The notes under the pieces are model-generated. The model did not search any database. It was not told the DNA's origin and was given only the letters and a program-made list of their open reading frames with translations. Both the position numbers and the translations under genes were made by a program. A DNA stretch of 64,000 nt from Larus michahellis (taxonomy: Eukaryota > Chordata > Aves > Charadriiformes > Laridae): contig NC_133897.1 in the NCBI RefSeq assembly GCF_964199755.1, forward strand, positions 68,690,661 to 68,754,660. Reading direction: 5' to 3'. Of the stretch, positions 53,901 to 64,000 are shown in pieces; the first letter of the stretch is position 1, and each line of letters starts with the position of its first letter.

Positions 53901-55732
53901 CTTCAGCTTCTACCAGGCTGACTCCCCTTCACAGGGCCCAAACTTCCAAAGTTACTTTTCATAGCCCAAAGGTTTCCCCCTCCGAGCGCCCCTGGCATCA
54001 TCTCAGGCACACACACCCAACTGCCACTGCTGAGCATCCCCCACCAACACCCCCCAAACGGACCGCTCACACAGAGCTAATTATCCTACTACAGCATATT
54101 AGGCCTCTCTGCCTCATTCTGTTAACGTTTTCTAACCTTTGACATTTGTTCCCATCACCAAAAACTTGCGGAAGTTAATATGTCACATCTCCCTCTTTCC
54201 TCAAGGAAAGCAGCGTACCAGCGATTCCTAAGCCATGCGAGTTCATCAGTCACTACACCGAGTTGCAAAGAAAAGACTAAGTAGGACAGGAAAGAAAAGG
54301 TGGGAAAGCAACTCATGCATACACCCACTTCAATAACTCACGGCTAAAGCAGTGCCCGTGAACTAGGTCTTGAAATGATTCTCAGCTGCACCCTTTCTTA
54401 TTAAGCCTAAGTCCAAATACTAGATCAGTTGATAACAACGATAAAATCCAGTACAACTTTGTACTTTGGGAATGGAGCACAAAGGTTGATCCCAGTTGGT
54501 TTTTTCCTCTGCTTCCCTCCCAAAATGCCATGACAGACGGCAAGGATTCTTGCAAGAATTCTTTGGTCTTTCTTAAACAAAGTAATTTCTTTTAAACTGT
54601 TATGCCCCCGAACCCTGCTGGAACCCCTGCGAGCCCACGCCGAGCCCTGCCGCCCCGCAGGGGAGGCTCTGGGCGGGCAGAGAGGCCGAGCCCAGCCCAG
54701 CAGCATGGCCAGAACCCCAGGGCGAGACACCCCACTGCGCCCCAGCCCGCAGACCAGCTAACGGCTCAAGCCCCTCAGGCCGAGGCGGTGGGGCCGAGGC
54801 TCCCGCTCCCCGCAAGCAGGCCCCGGGGGGGTTCCGCAGCCCCCACAGCCGGGGCAGGCCGCGGGCAACGGGCTTGGACGATGGGACGGGGCGATGGGAC
54901 GGGGCGATGGGACGGGGCGATGGGACGGGGCGAGGCCCTCGGGCAGCCCGGAGGCGACGGGGCTGCTCGCTGATCTGGGTGGCGGCCTCTTGGGCGGCGG
55001 CGAGACCCTCGGGCGGCGCGGGGCGGCGGCGAGGAGGGCGCCGAGGGCCCCCAGCAGCCATGGCCACAGAGGCCTCGCGCCGGCACGCAGCGGAAGGGCG
55101 CCCGGCCCGCGCGCCCGGCGCCGCCTCCCTATTGGCTGCCGGGGAGCGCCCCCGCCCCTGCGAAATGGAGGGGAGGGACGGGCAGGCGGCGGGGCGCGCG
55201 CATGCGCGGCACTGCCTGAGGGAGGTGGGAACGGCCGCCCAGCCCTCCGCCGCCTCCTCCCGGCTTGGGCCGGGCCTGTGCCGGCCCGCCCCCGGCTAGG
55301 CGGGGAGCTTTCCCTCCCAGAAAGCCCCGAGCCGAGCCCTGGTCGGCCATGGAGGGGGACGGGCCGGTTTCCCTTTAGGGAGAGGCCCCGCAGAGGCCGG
55401 AGGGGCCCAACAGAGGCTGGAGGGACCTCGCGGGGGACCCACAGAGGCCCGGGGGGCCCGTCGGAGGCCGGAGGGGCCCCACGGAGGACCCAGAGGCTGG
55501 AGAAGCCGTTCCGCCTCCCGCAGGACGGAGGCGGGCATCACGGGTCCTTGCGCGCCCCCTGCTGCCTCCTGTGCTCCCCGGCGGTGAGGGAATGGCATTG
55601 CTGGGCTTACCCAGCGCTATCGAGGTAGCGCAGCCACCGCTTTTTGCCCATCCGCTGGGGAGCTGCGGTGCCTGCGCCCGGCTCCGCCGTGGCAGCGGTG
55701 CAACTAGGGACGCGGACGCGGCGTTCGACCAT
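47954..55732 (-). CDS. SENP-like gene, unit 3: in frame but without the catalytic-Cys exon
   Basis: Minus-strand exons: 55611-55732, 53807-53862, 53605-53662, 53078-53163, 52695-52725, 52551-52614, 51735-51884, 50269-50400, 49663-49866, 49464-49543, 48991-49075 and 47954-48124. All have GT-AG borders and compatible phases, giving 412 residues. The start ATG (55732-55730) is intact. The exon with NGSDCG (96 bp, 32 codons) is absent: a deletion of about 373 bp, relative to unit 1 10704-11076, lies at about 48513. Because the exon is phase 0-0, joining its neighbours keeps the frame. His and Asp of the triad remain; Cys and the oxyanion Gln are gone. The former stop is CGA (48064-48062), and translation would run 36 residues further to 47954. 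In exon 1 the second in-frame Met is Thr. The region usually split over two exons (52551-52614 and 51735-51884) is unfused here. It could be a dead pseudoprotease that still binds partners, or simply a decaying copy; sequence alone cannot decide. Confidence 0.75.
53985..54996. other. Right-arm-only segment in intron 1
   Basis: About 1.0 kb between agccc...ccccctccg and the CpG-rich part has no counterpart in the left intron 1 (27430-28230). It is either an insertion here or a deletion in the left arm. Its GC-rich right end includes the 13-bp repeat. No gene is recognised. Confidence 0.7.
54880..54931. repeat. 13-bp tandem repeat, 4 exact units
   Basis: gatgggacggggc repeated at 54880, 54893, 54906 and 54919, inside the CpG island of unit 3. 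It is absent from the left arm. Confidence 0.95.
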
Positions 55733-55890
55733 GGTGACGAACCGTGATGTAGCGGCGGCCAAGGGCCCGCTGCAGGGAGCCCGGCTAAAGCGGCCGCTGT
55801 GGGGCTGGCAAGCAGGCTGGCGAGTGCTGGGCTGGCTCCTGGTGGCCTCGGCTGGCTCTCGGGGACAATCCCTTGCCTTGCCCCGCTGTT
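54997..55890 (-). promoter_or_regulatory. CpG-island promoter of SENP unit 3
   Basis: Mirror of the unit 2 island. It surrounds exon 1 with the conserved start context and is not obviously degraded, so unit 3 may still be transcribed. Confidence 0.6.
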
Positions 55891-57781
55891 AAGAGTTTTT
55901 TTTTTTTAATACAGTGCTTCCTAATGCTTTATCAGCTGTTGCCTCTGGGGTGGAAATGTGCATGTGTTGCTGCAGCCGCGTCCTGGAGAGACTTTTCTCT
56001 CCTGGAGAGGCACATGAGGTGTGAAAACGAATTTTGAAGTCTAAGAGGAGCAGCAGATGAAACTGCTCAGGGCAGGAATGGCCGTTTGGGGCAGCCCTTG
56101 TCACAGGAGGTCCCACTAGCTTTTTATGCCTGCAGGGAGTCTTAAGTGATGGTGGGGTCTGGTTTAATGAAAACGACCTTCCTCCTTCCTTTAGGAACTT
56201 AATTGCCGCTTCACATCTGCTTCAGGGCTCTCACTAAGGCTTCTCCCTCCCTCTCCTCTCCCCATCCATTTGTTTGAGTTCCTGAATAAGGAAAGATGCA
56301 AGGTTTTTCTCGGTTTAGCTCTGTGAAGCCAAAGCTCACCTGCAACGCTCCTATTTCTGTCCACAGCAGAGAGAAAGCCAGAGCGCTGAACCCACTGGAC
56401 AATATTCTAGGAAAGGGGAAGGGTGGTCTTTTGGGGAAGGGCTCTTCCCTGCCCCCAAGGCAGATGTGTCCCACGTGAGACTCGTACAGCTGCCCTGTGG
56501 CACAGGGTGATGCTGAGGCTCCTCTCCTGCCTTGGGACCCCCTACCCTGGGCACAGGTGTGGAGCCAGCCCTGGGGCTGCAGGATTCCTCTGCCAGGCAT
56601 GTCCCCCCAGCCGCAGTTTCTCCCACCCTGCAGCAGAGCCCACCACAGGACAATTCTCAGAAAAAGCAGAGAAATCTTCTCTGGGAACTGTGTTTGTTAT
56701 TCTAAAGCAGCTCCTCTGTGCTTCCTGGTAACACCACTTCCTTGTCCTCACCAGGACAGGGGTTTTAATGCTGTTAAATGATTTTAAAACACCTGTGTGA
56801 ATGGCTTTGTGTGTGCTGGAAAAGTACCTGACAGTGATGGCAGGGTCAGTGTGGCTGCAGTGTTTCGTGTGGAGACTGTTGTGATCTCTAAACATCAAAA
56901 ACCAAACACATAAAAAAGTGACAGTTTCATTAAATTAATGCCACCAGACTGAGAGTCTTTCTTTTTAGAGTGGAGTCTCTTGTTGCACCGTACATTAAAT
57001 GCTTTTTTTTTCCCTCTCTGTCTCCTGTATATGGCAAAAAATTCCCATTTTTCTAAAGGCAAATACAACAACAGCTGGATGTGCCAGAGGCTGTACGTCG
57101 TAATTCCTGGCATGTCTTTACAGTGCAGTTTTACATCAGTTACATTTCTCAGTGCCTGTGATTTATGCAGCTGATGGTCAGGACTTAATTCCTTACTATG
57201 CCTTTGAGCTTCTTGCTCAGTACATTGATGTGTAATGACTCAAAATTAGGATATTTGGTGCATGTAAATCCGGAATCCCGTTACCAGACATTGACATGTT
57301 TACATGGATTACTGGAGTCCCATCTCCGATCCGATAGTGAATGCAGATAATTCCAGAATCTGAGCTCATTAATTGTGCGTTACCCAAAGTCTGTGCCTTT
57401 AGAGCAGCTTCAGTGTGAAAGCAGCTTCACACACCTGGATGCTGAAGCTGCATATTTCAAATTAGTGGCACAACAAACTGAACAATTAACTTTGGGGCTG
57501 GAGGAAGGGTTGGTAATTTTAGCTATACCCCTAATTTTAGGTATGGAAAGCGTAATATACTTAACCTGGCATTTCAATCTCTTTATTTCGCATGTGTTCG
57601 GGATGATGCCGGGTGGCACAGCGCTATCCCAGGCTCCAGCGCTGCGACTCCCCACAGCGCGCCTTTGCTGGGGCTTTCGCTGGCTAATCTTGGCGGTTCT
57701 TTGCCTTGGGCACCTTCCCCCTAAATATGAGTCCGTTTGTCAACTAAGCTGCCTCATGACTCGTGTGTGTTTAGCCGGTCA

Positions 57782-58190
57782 GCCCGTTCTGTACAGTCGC
57801 TCTCTATGGAGTGGGATCGCACGCGGCAGCAGAAGCGGTTGGAAAAACAGCTTATATTTCACGCCGGGTAGCTCTGAGGCTGAAACTCGCTCGCTCTTTC
57901 CCACTGCCCCAGTTCAGCAAGGTCACGCGTTACAATGCGGCGCCTGTAGTTAAGGTGCATTCATAATACTGGTTCACACCGGTTGCATTTTTCGTCCCTG
58001 TAATTTACAGAGCTGCAGGTGACGTTCACGGCTTCGCTGTGGATTATCCCTTTTGGTTTCCTGCTCGGGACGGGAACAGCTCTCAGCACCTCTCTGTCCC
58101 GTTTATGGTGCATCGTAGCCGGTGGGCTGTATTTCACCCAAGCACCGTGTCTCCAGCGTGCCGGGCTGGGGAACCTCACACGCATGCCAA
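57782..58190. other. Right-arm-only segment, about 0.4 kb
   Basis: Sequence between gtgtgtttagccgg and gcacctaaaggc that the left arm lacks (near 25200-25215). It is not recognised as a known repeat. Confidence 0.6.
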
Positions 58191-58766
58191 CAGGGCACCT
58201 AAAGGCACATCGTGGGAGTGGAGATGACTTTCCTTTGAGGACCTCGCAGCTTGTCCCTGCTTCCCACCCCAAAACGGGCACTCCAGGAGGCAGACTCTGT
58301 CTCATGGCCAAGCATGGGTCTGGGCGGTCTTACTCGGGATGTAAAATCGCAGACCGTGAACTCGGCTCCTGCCTGAGCTGAGCAGGGCACAACTGAATTG
58401 CTGCCCGTCTTCTCCCCTGCCCACCAACCCCTCCCCAGACATTCCTCCTTCTCCACGGGCTGTTGCGGTGGTGTTTGTCACTCAGCTCGGAAGGGACACC
58501 GCCATCACCACCACTTTGTGGACTGAGAAGAACTAGGAGTGCCGGGCAGGGGTCCCTCAGCTTCCCGCCACCATTGCCGTGGCAGGGGCTTGCATGGAGG
58601 TGGCACATCATCTCACCGAAGCCTGGCTGCAGTGTCTGGTCCACATCTGATCTGGGCTGGGAGGATGGGTTTGGGGGAGGCGTGCGGAGACCCTGTTCTG
58701 TCCTCCCGGTGTCACCAGAGAGGTGGTCAGCACTCCTGGAGATGGGCTCTGCTCCCTCCCCTGCTG

Positions 58767-59340
58767 CGTGGTGCGAGGCAGGGAAGGGCGAGGACCTTCA
58801 GGGCAGCCACAGGGGGTTTCCTGGGAAAGCCCCGCTTGTTTGGGAATGTCTCAGTGGTCCTCTGTGGGTGGCAAGTTCTTCCTGTAACTGCTCCAATGTA
58901 ACTCCCTCTTCTGCTCTGAGAAACCCATAACAATTTATTGTCGTTTAGACGGTTATTCTCTCACCCGATGACCCCTCCCCACCCAGGAAGGGGAACAGGG
59001 AAAAAACAAGGAAACCTGAGGACTGAAATACAAACAGATTTAATAGAATAAGACTAGACAATTAACATTAATAACACTAAAGAACCAGTATTGATCCCGA
59101 TACCAACAGAAAATGCACAAGGACTATTCCCAGCCCATTCCATCAGCAGAAGCCGTGCTCTCCCAGCAGGGACAGCCAATGGGGGACCCTGCGAGTGCTG
59201 CGGCTTCGGGAGGAAGGGAAGGGCTCAGGGCTCCGGCACCGGGGCAAGGAGCGCTCAGGATGGCAGCCAGCAAGGGAGAGAGAACTCTGCAGCAAACTTT
59301 CTCATTTCTACTGAATGGTTATAAATACATACAGACAACT
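58767..59340 (-). mobile_element. Probable solo LTR, right arm only
   Basis: About 570 bp absent from the left arm (near 24680). Its composition resembles avian LTRs: a purine-rich aggaaggggaacaggg block, then gatttaatagaataagac. The ends are approximate because the flanks hold a variable dinucleotide-like run, and I could not define a target duplication. Confidence 0.55.
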
Positions 59341-61516
59341 ATACACATAAATACACAGAGACACAGATACACACACCTGCACAAGGGGCATTCTGTATGC
59401 AGGCTTCACACTTCCAAACAAATCATCATTTTGCACCGACCGAAAACGCAATTCTGTGTAACACACTCAAACACTGTTCTAAAATAACACCCCATCTACT
59501 CCATTATTTACTTGTAAGCTTCTTTGGTAATGACAGAACCTAATTAGCCTTTTAGACTTTGTTTTTAATCAGCATAAAGCTTAACTTCAGTCACGTGGCT
59601 TAAACACTTGGTTTGAACACACTAGAAGGTTTTCTTTCTTTCAAGAGATTAAAGACCATTTAAAATTCAGCAGCAGAATTCTATTTGTTCCTAAAGACCA
59701 ACAGTTCTAAATTTTGTGTCAATTCTGATCAAGAATGCTCACTCATGACACCGGAGTACCAGATTTTTTTCAAAAATCACCTGGTTTATCTTTGTAGCAT
59801 CTCTTAAACCTGGATATTCACCCTAATGGGCACTCTATGTTAAGCACTCAGAAATTCATTTGCTAAACCAAAATTTAATCGTGCTTAAACCACTGCCAAA
59901 CCACTTCAAGTTCAACCATTTACAATTGCCTACCACAGGACACTGTGGGGACGGCGGGGGACACAACTGGCAGGATAAAGCAGATTTTCAATTAATACCA
60001 AGAGCAAGAGAATCAAGGCCGTATTCTTCTCCGTCAGAATATTTAAGGAGGTGTTCTAAACTGTGGCCACCTCACATATTAACCCTGCAAAGGGCAGTGC
60101 AAATCCTGAGAACTAATTTAGGTTACAAACAACAAGTTTAACCTAAACGCATGATTACCTTCAAAAGAAAACAATCCACAGACATGAGTTCTGAGTTCAT
60201 GTATTAATTGAGCTGTAAGAAGTCTTCAACTCTTTGTAAAAGAGTTAGACAAAGCCAGATTAAAGAAGGGCTAAAAACCGAAACTAAGGCTGTTCTTCCT
60301 TTGGGGAAAAATCCTTCTGTTCATAAAACGTAACCCTCTTGGCAGAAGCAGGCAAGGCAGAAGGCAGCACATCGAAATACAGGTGGTCTGACACTGAGAA
60401 GGGCACGAGAAGTGCACGACTGGAGGGAAGCAGCACGGAGACTCTTGCCCATCAACATACCCCACACCCCTTTTTAGCTTTTAGAAGGTAATAAGCTTGG
60501 AAGAAATCAGTAGAGAAATCATATTAGCATAAGCAAATGACTGAAGTCTCCATCTCTTTGATATATTTTTAGAACAATCTTTGCTCTATTATGTTAAGAT
60601 GGATGTGGAAGCGACACCTGTGATCTGAGAAGAAATAGATGTGTACCTGAAACAGAAAATTAAACAGCTGGCTTAGATTCATTCAGCTCTTTTGGACTTT
60701 ACAACATTTTCCAGTTTTTAAACATCCACAGTTTTGTTTCCAGATCACCAGTCTTTGAAACCTCTCTCTTCAATCTACCACGTTTTACAGGATTATGCCA
60801 CTTCTTCATTACTTGCAGCCTCGAAGGAGTTCCTGGCACCTCACCTGCTCCGGGTATCACTAAGACTGGTCACAACCCCTAAAATTTCAAAGCTCTTACC
60901 CCCCCGCCCAAGCCCCAGGAAATCCTCCCTACCTAAAATTTCAAACACCAGGAGCCTGCATCGCTCCAAAATCAGTTTCTGCCCCATTATCCTGACACAT
61001 ACTGAGGGCTCGTACAAGCCATCCCACAGCTCACAGAAACTGCAGAGTTTCTGCTACCTCATTTGGTTGTTCTTCATCCATTTTCTTCGCCTAATTTTTG
61101 CTCTTTTGCCAAACTAGGCTCCTGTAATGAATATGGAAGAAAAAAGAAGAAAAACCAGACTTCTTTATCCTCCCTATATTCAAACTCTGCTGGTAAGCAG
61201 GTCACGACTGGTGTTTGCTATTAAACAACCATTTTATTCTAACCTTGAATCTGTGAAGCGTACATTTTAAAAATCACCAGATCCCTTGATCGTTACCAAC
61301 AGTTCTTCCCCTTCCTTGGGCATTACTGGAATTGAGGTGGAAGCCCTGAACTCCAGGCTTGTGTCTTTCCAAATTATTCTCTCCATACTTGCAGCATATT
61401 GAAAACAACATGCAATGCTGCAGGGATGACGTTTTTAAGCACATTCCTAAAGGTGCGTTACAGTCACCTACTCCAACGGCAGGGAATGCCAGGGCAGCAG
61501 GATTATTTTGGGGGCA

Positions 61517-62735
61517 GTGGACACAAAAGGTTTCCATGGACGGAAGCAGCGTGTTAGGGATAACAGAGGATGGTGCGAGTGAGACACAAGGGAAAATTAC
61601 TAAGTGGACCATTCCCATTCCCATTCCTTCCACCTCCCTGCTACTCGATTTACCAATTGATCCAACAGAGAAGGAACAGCTTTTGCCTCTCTCCCCCTGA
61701 AGCACACCATCACCAGAGCAGATCATTGCTGGGGGGGCTGGGAATCCACTGGGAGGGAAAGCAGAGCAGCCCCTTCCCATGACAGTTCCCACACTCCAAA
61801 AATCAAACTCACAGACAAGAAGCACAGAAGCCCAGCTTCCTCCCACCACCTCTGCCGCTTGCACTGGCCCTGGGGCTCACTCCGTGCCACCAAGCCGGCA
61901 GGAGACTAGTCCAGCAGCAAAAAGCAAACGATTTTCTGACAGCTTCGGGCACTGAGCAGCCCAACAAAACGTCAGATCAAGGGCAGCTGATGAAGGAGGA
62001 ACACAAAGAACGACCGATCCTTTTGGTGGCATCAAGCTGTCAGATTGTTTCCAGCCTTCTCAAACTGCTTCCTTAGTTCTTCCTCCACAACTTGGTAAGA
62101 AAAATCAGCATTTTAAAAAATAGATGTGTGGAGTATCTTGTAAGTAGATCTATAAATTGAGCATTTATACTATACAAGTTACTCTGATTAAAAAAAACAA
62201 CCAACGAAACAAAAGACCTGACTACCACATTAAACAATTTCTGAGCAGACACGTACCAAGTAATCACCACCACCATTAACTAATTCACACAATGAGACTC
62301 ACTATCTTTTCCTTTAACTAGTCTTCTTCCCGACCCTTCCATGCCTGAATCACGTGCACTCCAGTGAGCACAATTTCCATGAATGAAAACACAATAAAAG
62401 CGACTTGGAAAAACGTGGCAATTATTACAGCGTACCGATGGTATCTGAAGTGTACTCCAGTATTTGAAGTATCAGTAGCATCTAATAACTTAGAGTCTCT
62501 TAGTTAAAAAGAGTTTCCAGAGTTTAATCCCACTATGGAGTACAAGCTGTGAAAGGGAATTTGAGTGGGGACTTTTTTCCCCCCTTTCCCCCCCTACCTT
62601 TGCTTTGCTGCTGAAATAGCAAGTCCCATTACTTGCGAAAGCCCCTGGTATTTCTTCTCCATCCCCAATGCTGACATTAGGGCTCGTGGCTACACAGTCA
62701 AGTCAAGCCTGCAAAGCAATGCAGCCGGAAACGGA
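61517..62735. other. Non-coding interval outside the right arm
   Basis: AT-rich sequence without a counterpart in the window. No gene or repeat is recognised. Confidence 0.4.
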
Positions 62736-64000
62736 ATCAGAAAAAAAATAATCTTGCTCCTCTGTCTTTTTAATGTTTGATTCATTCTCCCTACTTGCCC
62801 ACTCGATTGGCGTCTCCAAGGGGTATGCAAATCCCATTTTACCCCTAAAGCCCTTCCTAAAGTCCGAACCACTTCTGCCGCAAAATGTGGTCCCCTGTCT
62901 GATGACATTCCCGTCGGGATTCCAAACCTCAGAATAATTTCCCTCAGTAACACCTTCACTACCTCCCGTGCCTGGCTGGTACGGCAGGGAAAAGCTTCAG
63001 GCCATCCAGAAAAAGTACCCACTAGAACCAACAAACACCGGTACCCGACTTGCCCGGGAAGCTCAGAAAAATCAATTTGCCAGTAATCCCCTGGTGTGTT
63101 TCCTTTCTTTATTGCTCCTGGTGGGGGTCTCGGCTCACTGCGGGGATTATTCTTCTGACATATTTCACACCTGTTTACAACACTGTTTGCAATACTAGTC
63201 ATTCCCACTCCCAAAGCTTACGTCTTAGTATTATCTACTAAAGCCTCCATTCCCCAATGGGTTTCTTTATGAGTTTTCTCTGAAATGTCTCTCACAAGAT
63301 TCTCAGGTGATATCACACGCTGATCCTTGGCCATCCACCATCCGTTGTCATCCTCACCGGACATTAACAACTTAGCTAATTGCTCGTCCCTTCCTGTAGA
63401 CTTGGGAGGCTGACTTAAATGTTGGGATCTTCCAGGCCACGTCCCGAGGATTTTCTTTTCTGCAGCTTGCCCAGCAGTCAGAGCCGCCTTTCGGTTTTCT
63501 GTAACGATGAAAGAGTTGCCAAATTGATGAGCCTTACAGTGCATCCCAGCAAGTTGTTTAGGCAATTGCACCACTTCTAACAACTTCTTTATTACATTTC
63601 CTTATTTAGCTGGTGTTCCTTGAGCAGACAGGAGACCTCTTTCCTTCCACAATGCTCCGTGTGCATGTAACACCCTGAAAGCACATCTCGAGTCAGTCCC
63701 TATGTTCGCAAGTTTCCCAGCTGCTATTCCCAGAGCTCTGATTAATGCAATTAATTCTGCTTTTTGTGCTGAAGTTCCTGGAGGGAGTGCTTCTGCCGCT
63801 ATAACTTCTTCTTCTAGGACTGCAGCATATCCTGCCTTTCTAGTTCTGTTAGCAACAAAACGACTCCCGTCCACAAATAGATTCATTTCTGCTGAGTCTA
63901 TAGGTTCATCCTTTAAATCCGCTCGACTAGAATAAACCTGTTCGATTGTTACCAGACAGTCACGTTCTAATTCTGTCTCACTCGCTAAAGGTAACAAGGT
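62736..64000 (-). pseudogene. pol: Gamma-like pol fragment (RNase H and integrase), cut by the window end
   Basis: RNase H (63997-63602) has its first Asp in LFVDGSRF and another in GTDSRCAF. The next frame (63583-63218) holds the RNase H/integrase junction. Integrase (63214-62690 frame) has the zinc-binding Cys pair (CEICQ), Asp in IDFSEL, Asp in SSDRGPHF and SGQVGRMNQ, where Gly stands at the catalytic Glu. Similarity stops near 62736, so the integrase C-terminus, env and 3' LTR are missing. It is a different family from the spacer element. Stops and frame changes near 63600 and 63216 show it is defective. Confidence 0.83.

Larger units (their letters stand above)
44625..61516 (-). repeat. 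Right arm of the large inverted repeat
   Basis: Inverted copy of 22062-37225. It is 1.7 kb longer. Right-only segments lie at about 53985-54996, 57782-58190, 58767-59340 and 51844-52560. Left-only segments are the CR1 at 23968-24411 and the exon-11 block. The outer end of the homology is ggggca at 61511-61516; unrelated sequence continues beyond. Confidence 0.93.
55891..61516. other. Non-coding outer part of the right arm
   Basis: Mirror of 27239-22062. It carries two right-only insertions (57782-58190 and 58767-59340) and lacks the left-arm CR1. I recognise no gene. Confidence 0.5.

Noticed and set aside
55688-55690. Loss of the start codon in unit 3 (ATG to ACG)
   Set aside because: This Met is the 15th codon from an upstream ATG (55732-55730) in good context that is kept in both arms, so it is better read as a Met-to-Thr change.

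Overview
The window reads as bird nuclear DNA. CR1 LINE tails, an avian-type ERVL provirus (lysine-tRNA primer site, gag, protease, reverse transcriptase, RNase H and integrase), gammaretrovirus-like proviruses and several solo LTRs fill much of it. The only host protein-coding family I can support is a multi-exon SUMO/sentrin-specific protease (SENP1/SENP2-like) present in three copies. I cannot name the species. ERV density plus a palindromic multicopy gene would suit a sex chromosome or another ampliconic region, but that is inference.

Layout. 1-7.6 kb: non-coding DNA with two solo LTRs of one family, each bounded by its own 5-bp target duplication, an older LTR fragment and CR1 tails. 7.94-15.63 kb: SENP unit 1 (minus), 5'-truncated and frameshifted. 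15.63-22.06 kb: a minus-strand ERVL provirus whose two flanks do not match each other. 22.06-37.23 kb: left arm of a large inverted repeat, carrying SENP unit 2 (plus), whose 12 exons join into one open frame of 391 codons. 37.23-44.62 kb: spacer made of two oppositely oriented proviral pieces and nested LTRs. 44.63-61.52 kb: right arm carrying SENP unit 3 (minus). 61.5-62.7 kb: unassigned. 62.74-64 kb: gamma-like pol on the minus strand, running off the window.

The three protease copies have different fates. Unit 2 keeps start, splice sites, His-Asp-Cys triad and stop. It also carries a 717-bp deletion that fused two exons in frame. Unit 3 keeps its promoter, start and frame but has lost exactly the exon with the catalytic cysteine, a loss of 32 whole codons, and has lost its stop codon, adding 36 residues. 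It could encode a catalytically dead SENP-like protein. Unit 1 is a pseudogene. Between the two arms the N-terminal exons differ more than their introns, while part of the catalytic region is almost identical in all three copies. That points to rapid change at one end and gene conversion at the other.

Exon boundaries were worked out by hand from splice signals, codon phase and comparison among copies. Identities and differences were counted by eye. Family names rest on motifs and not on database searches.
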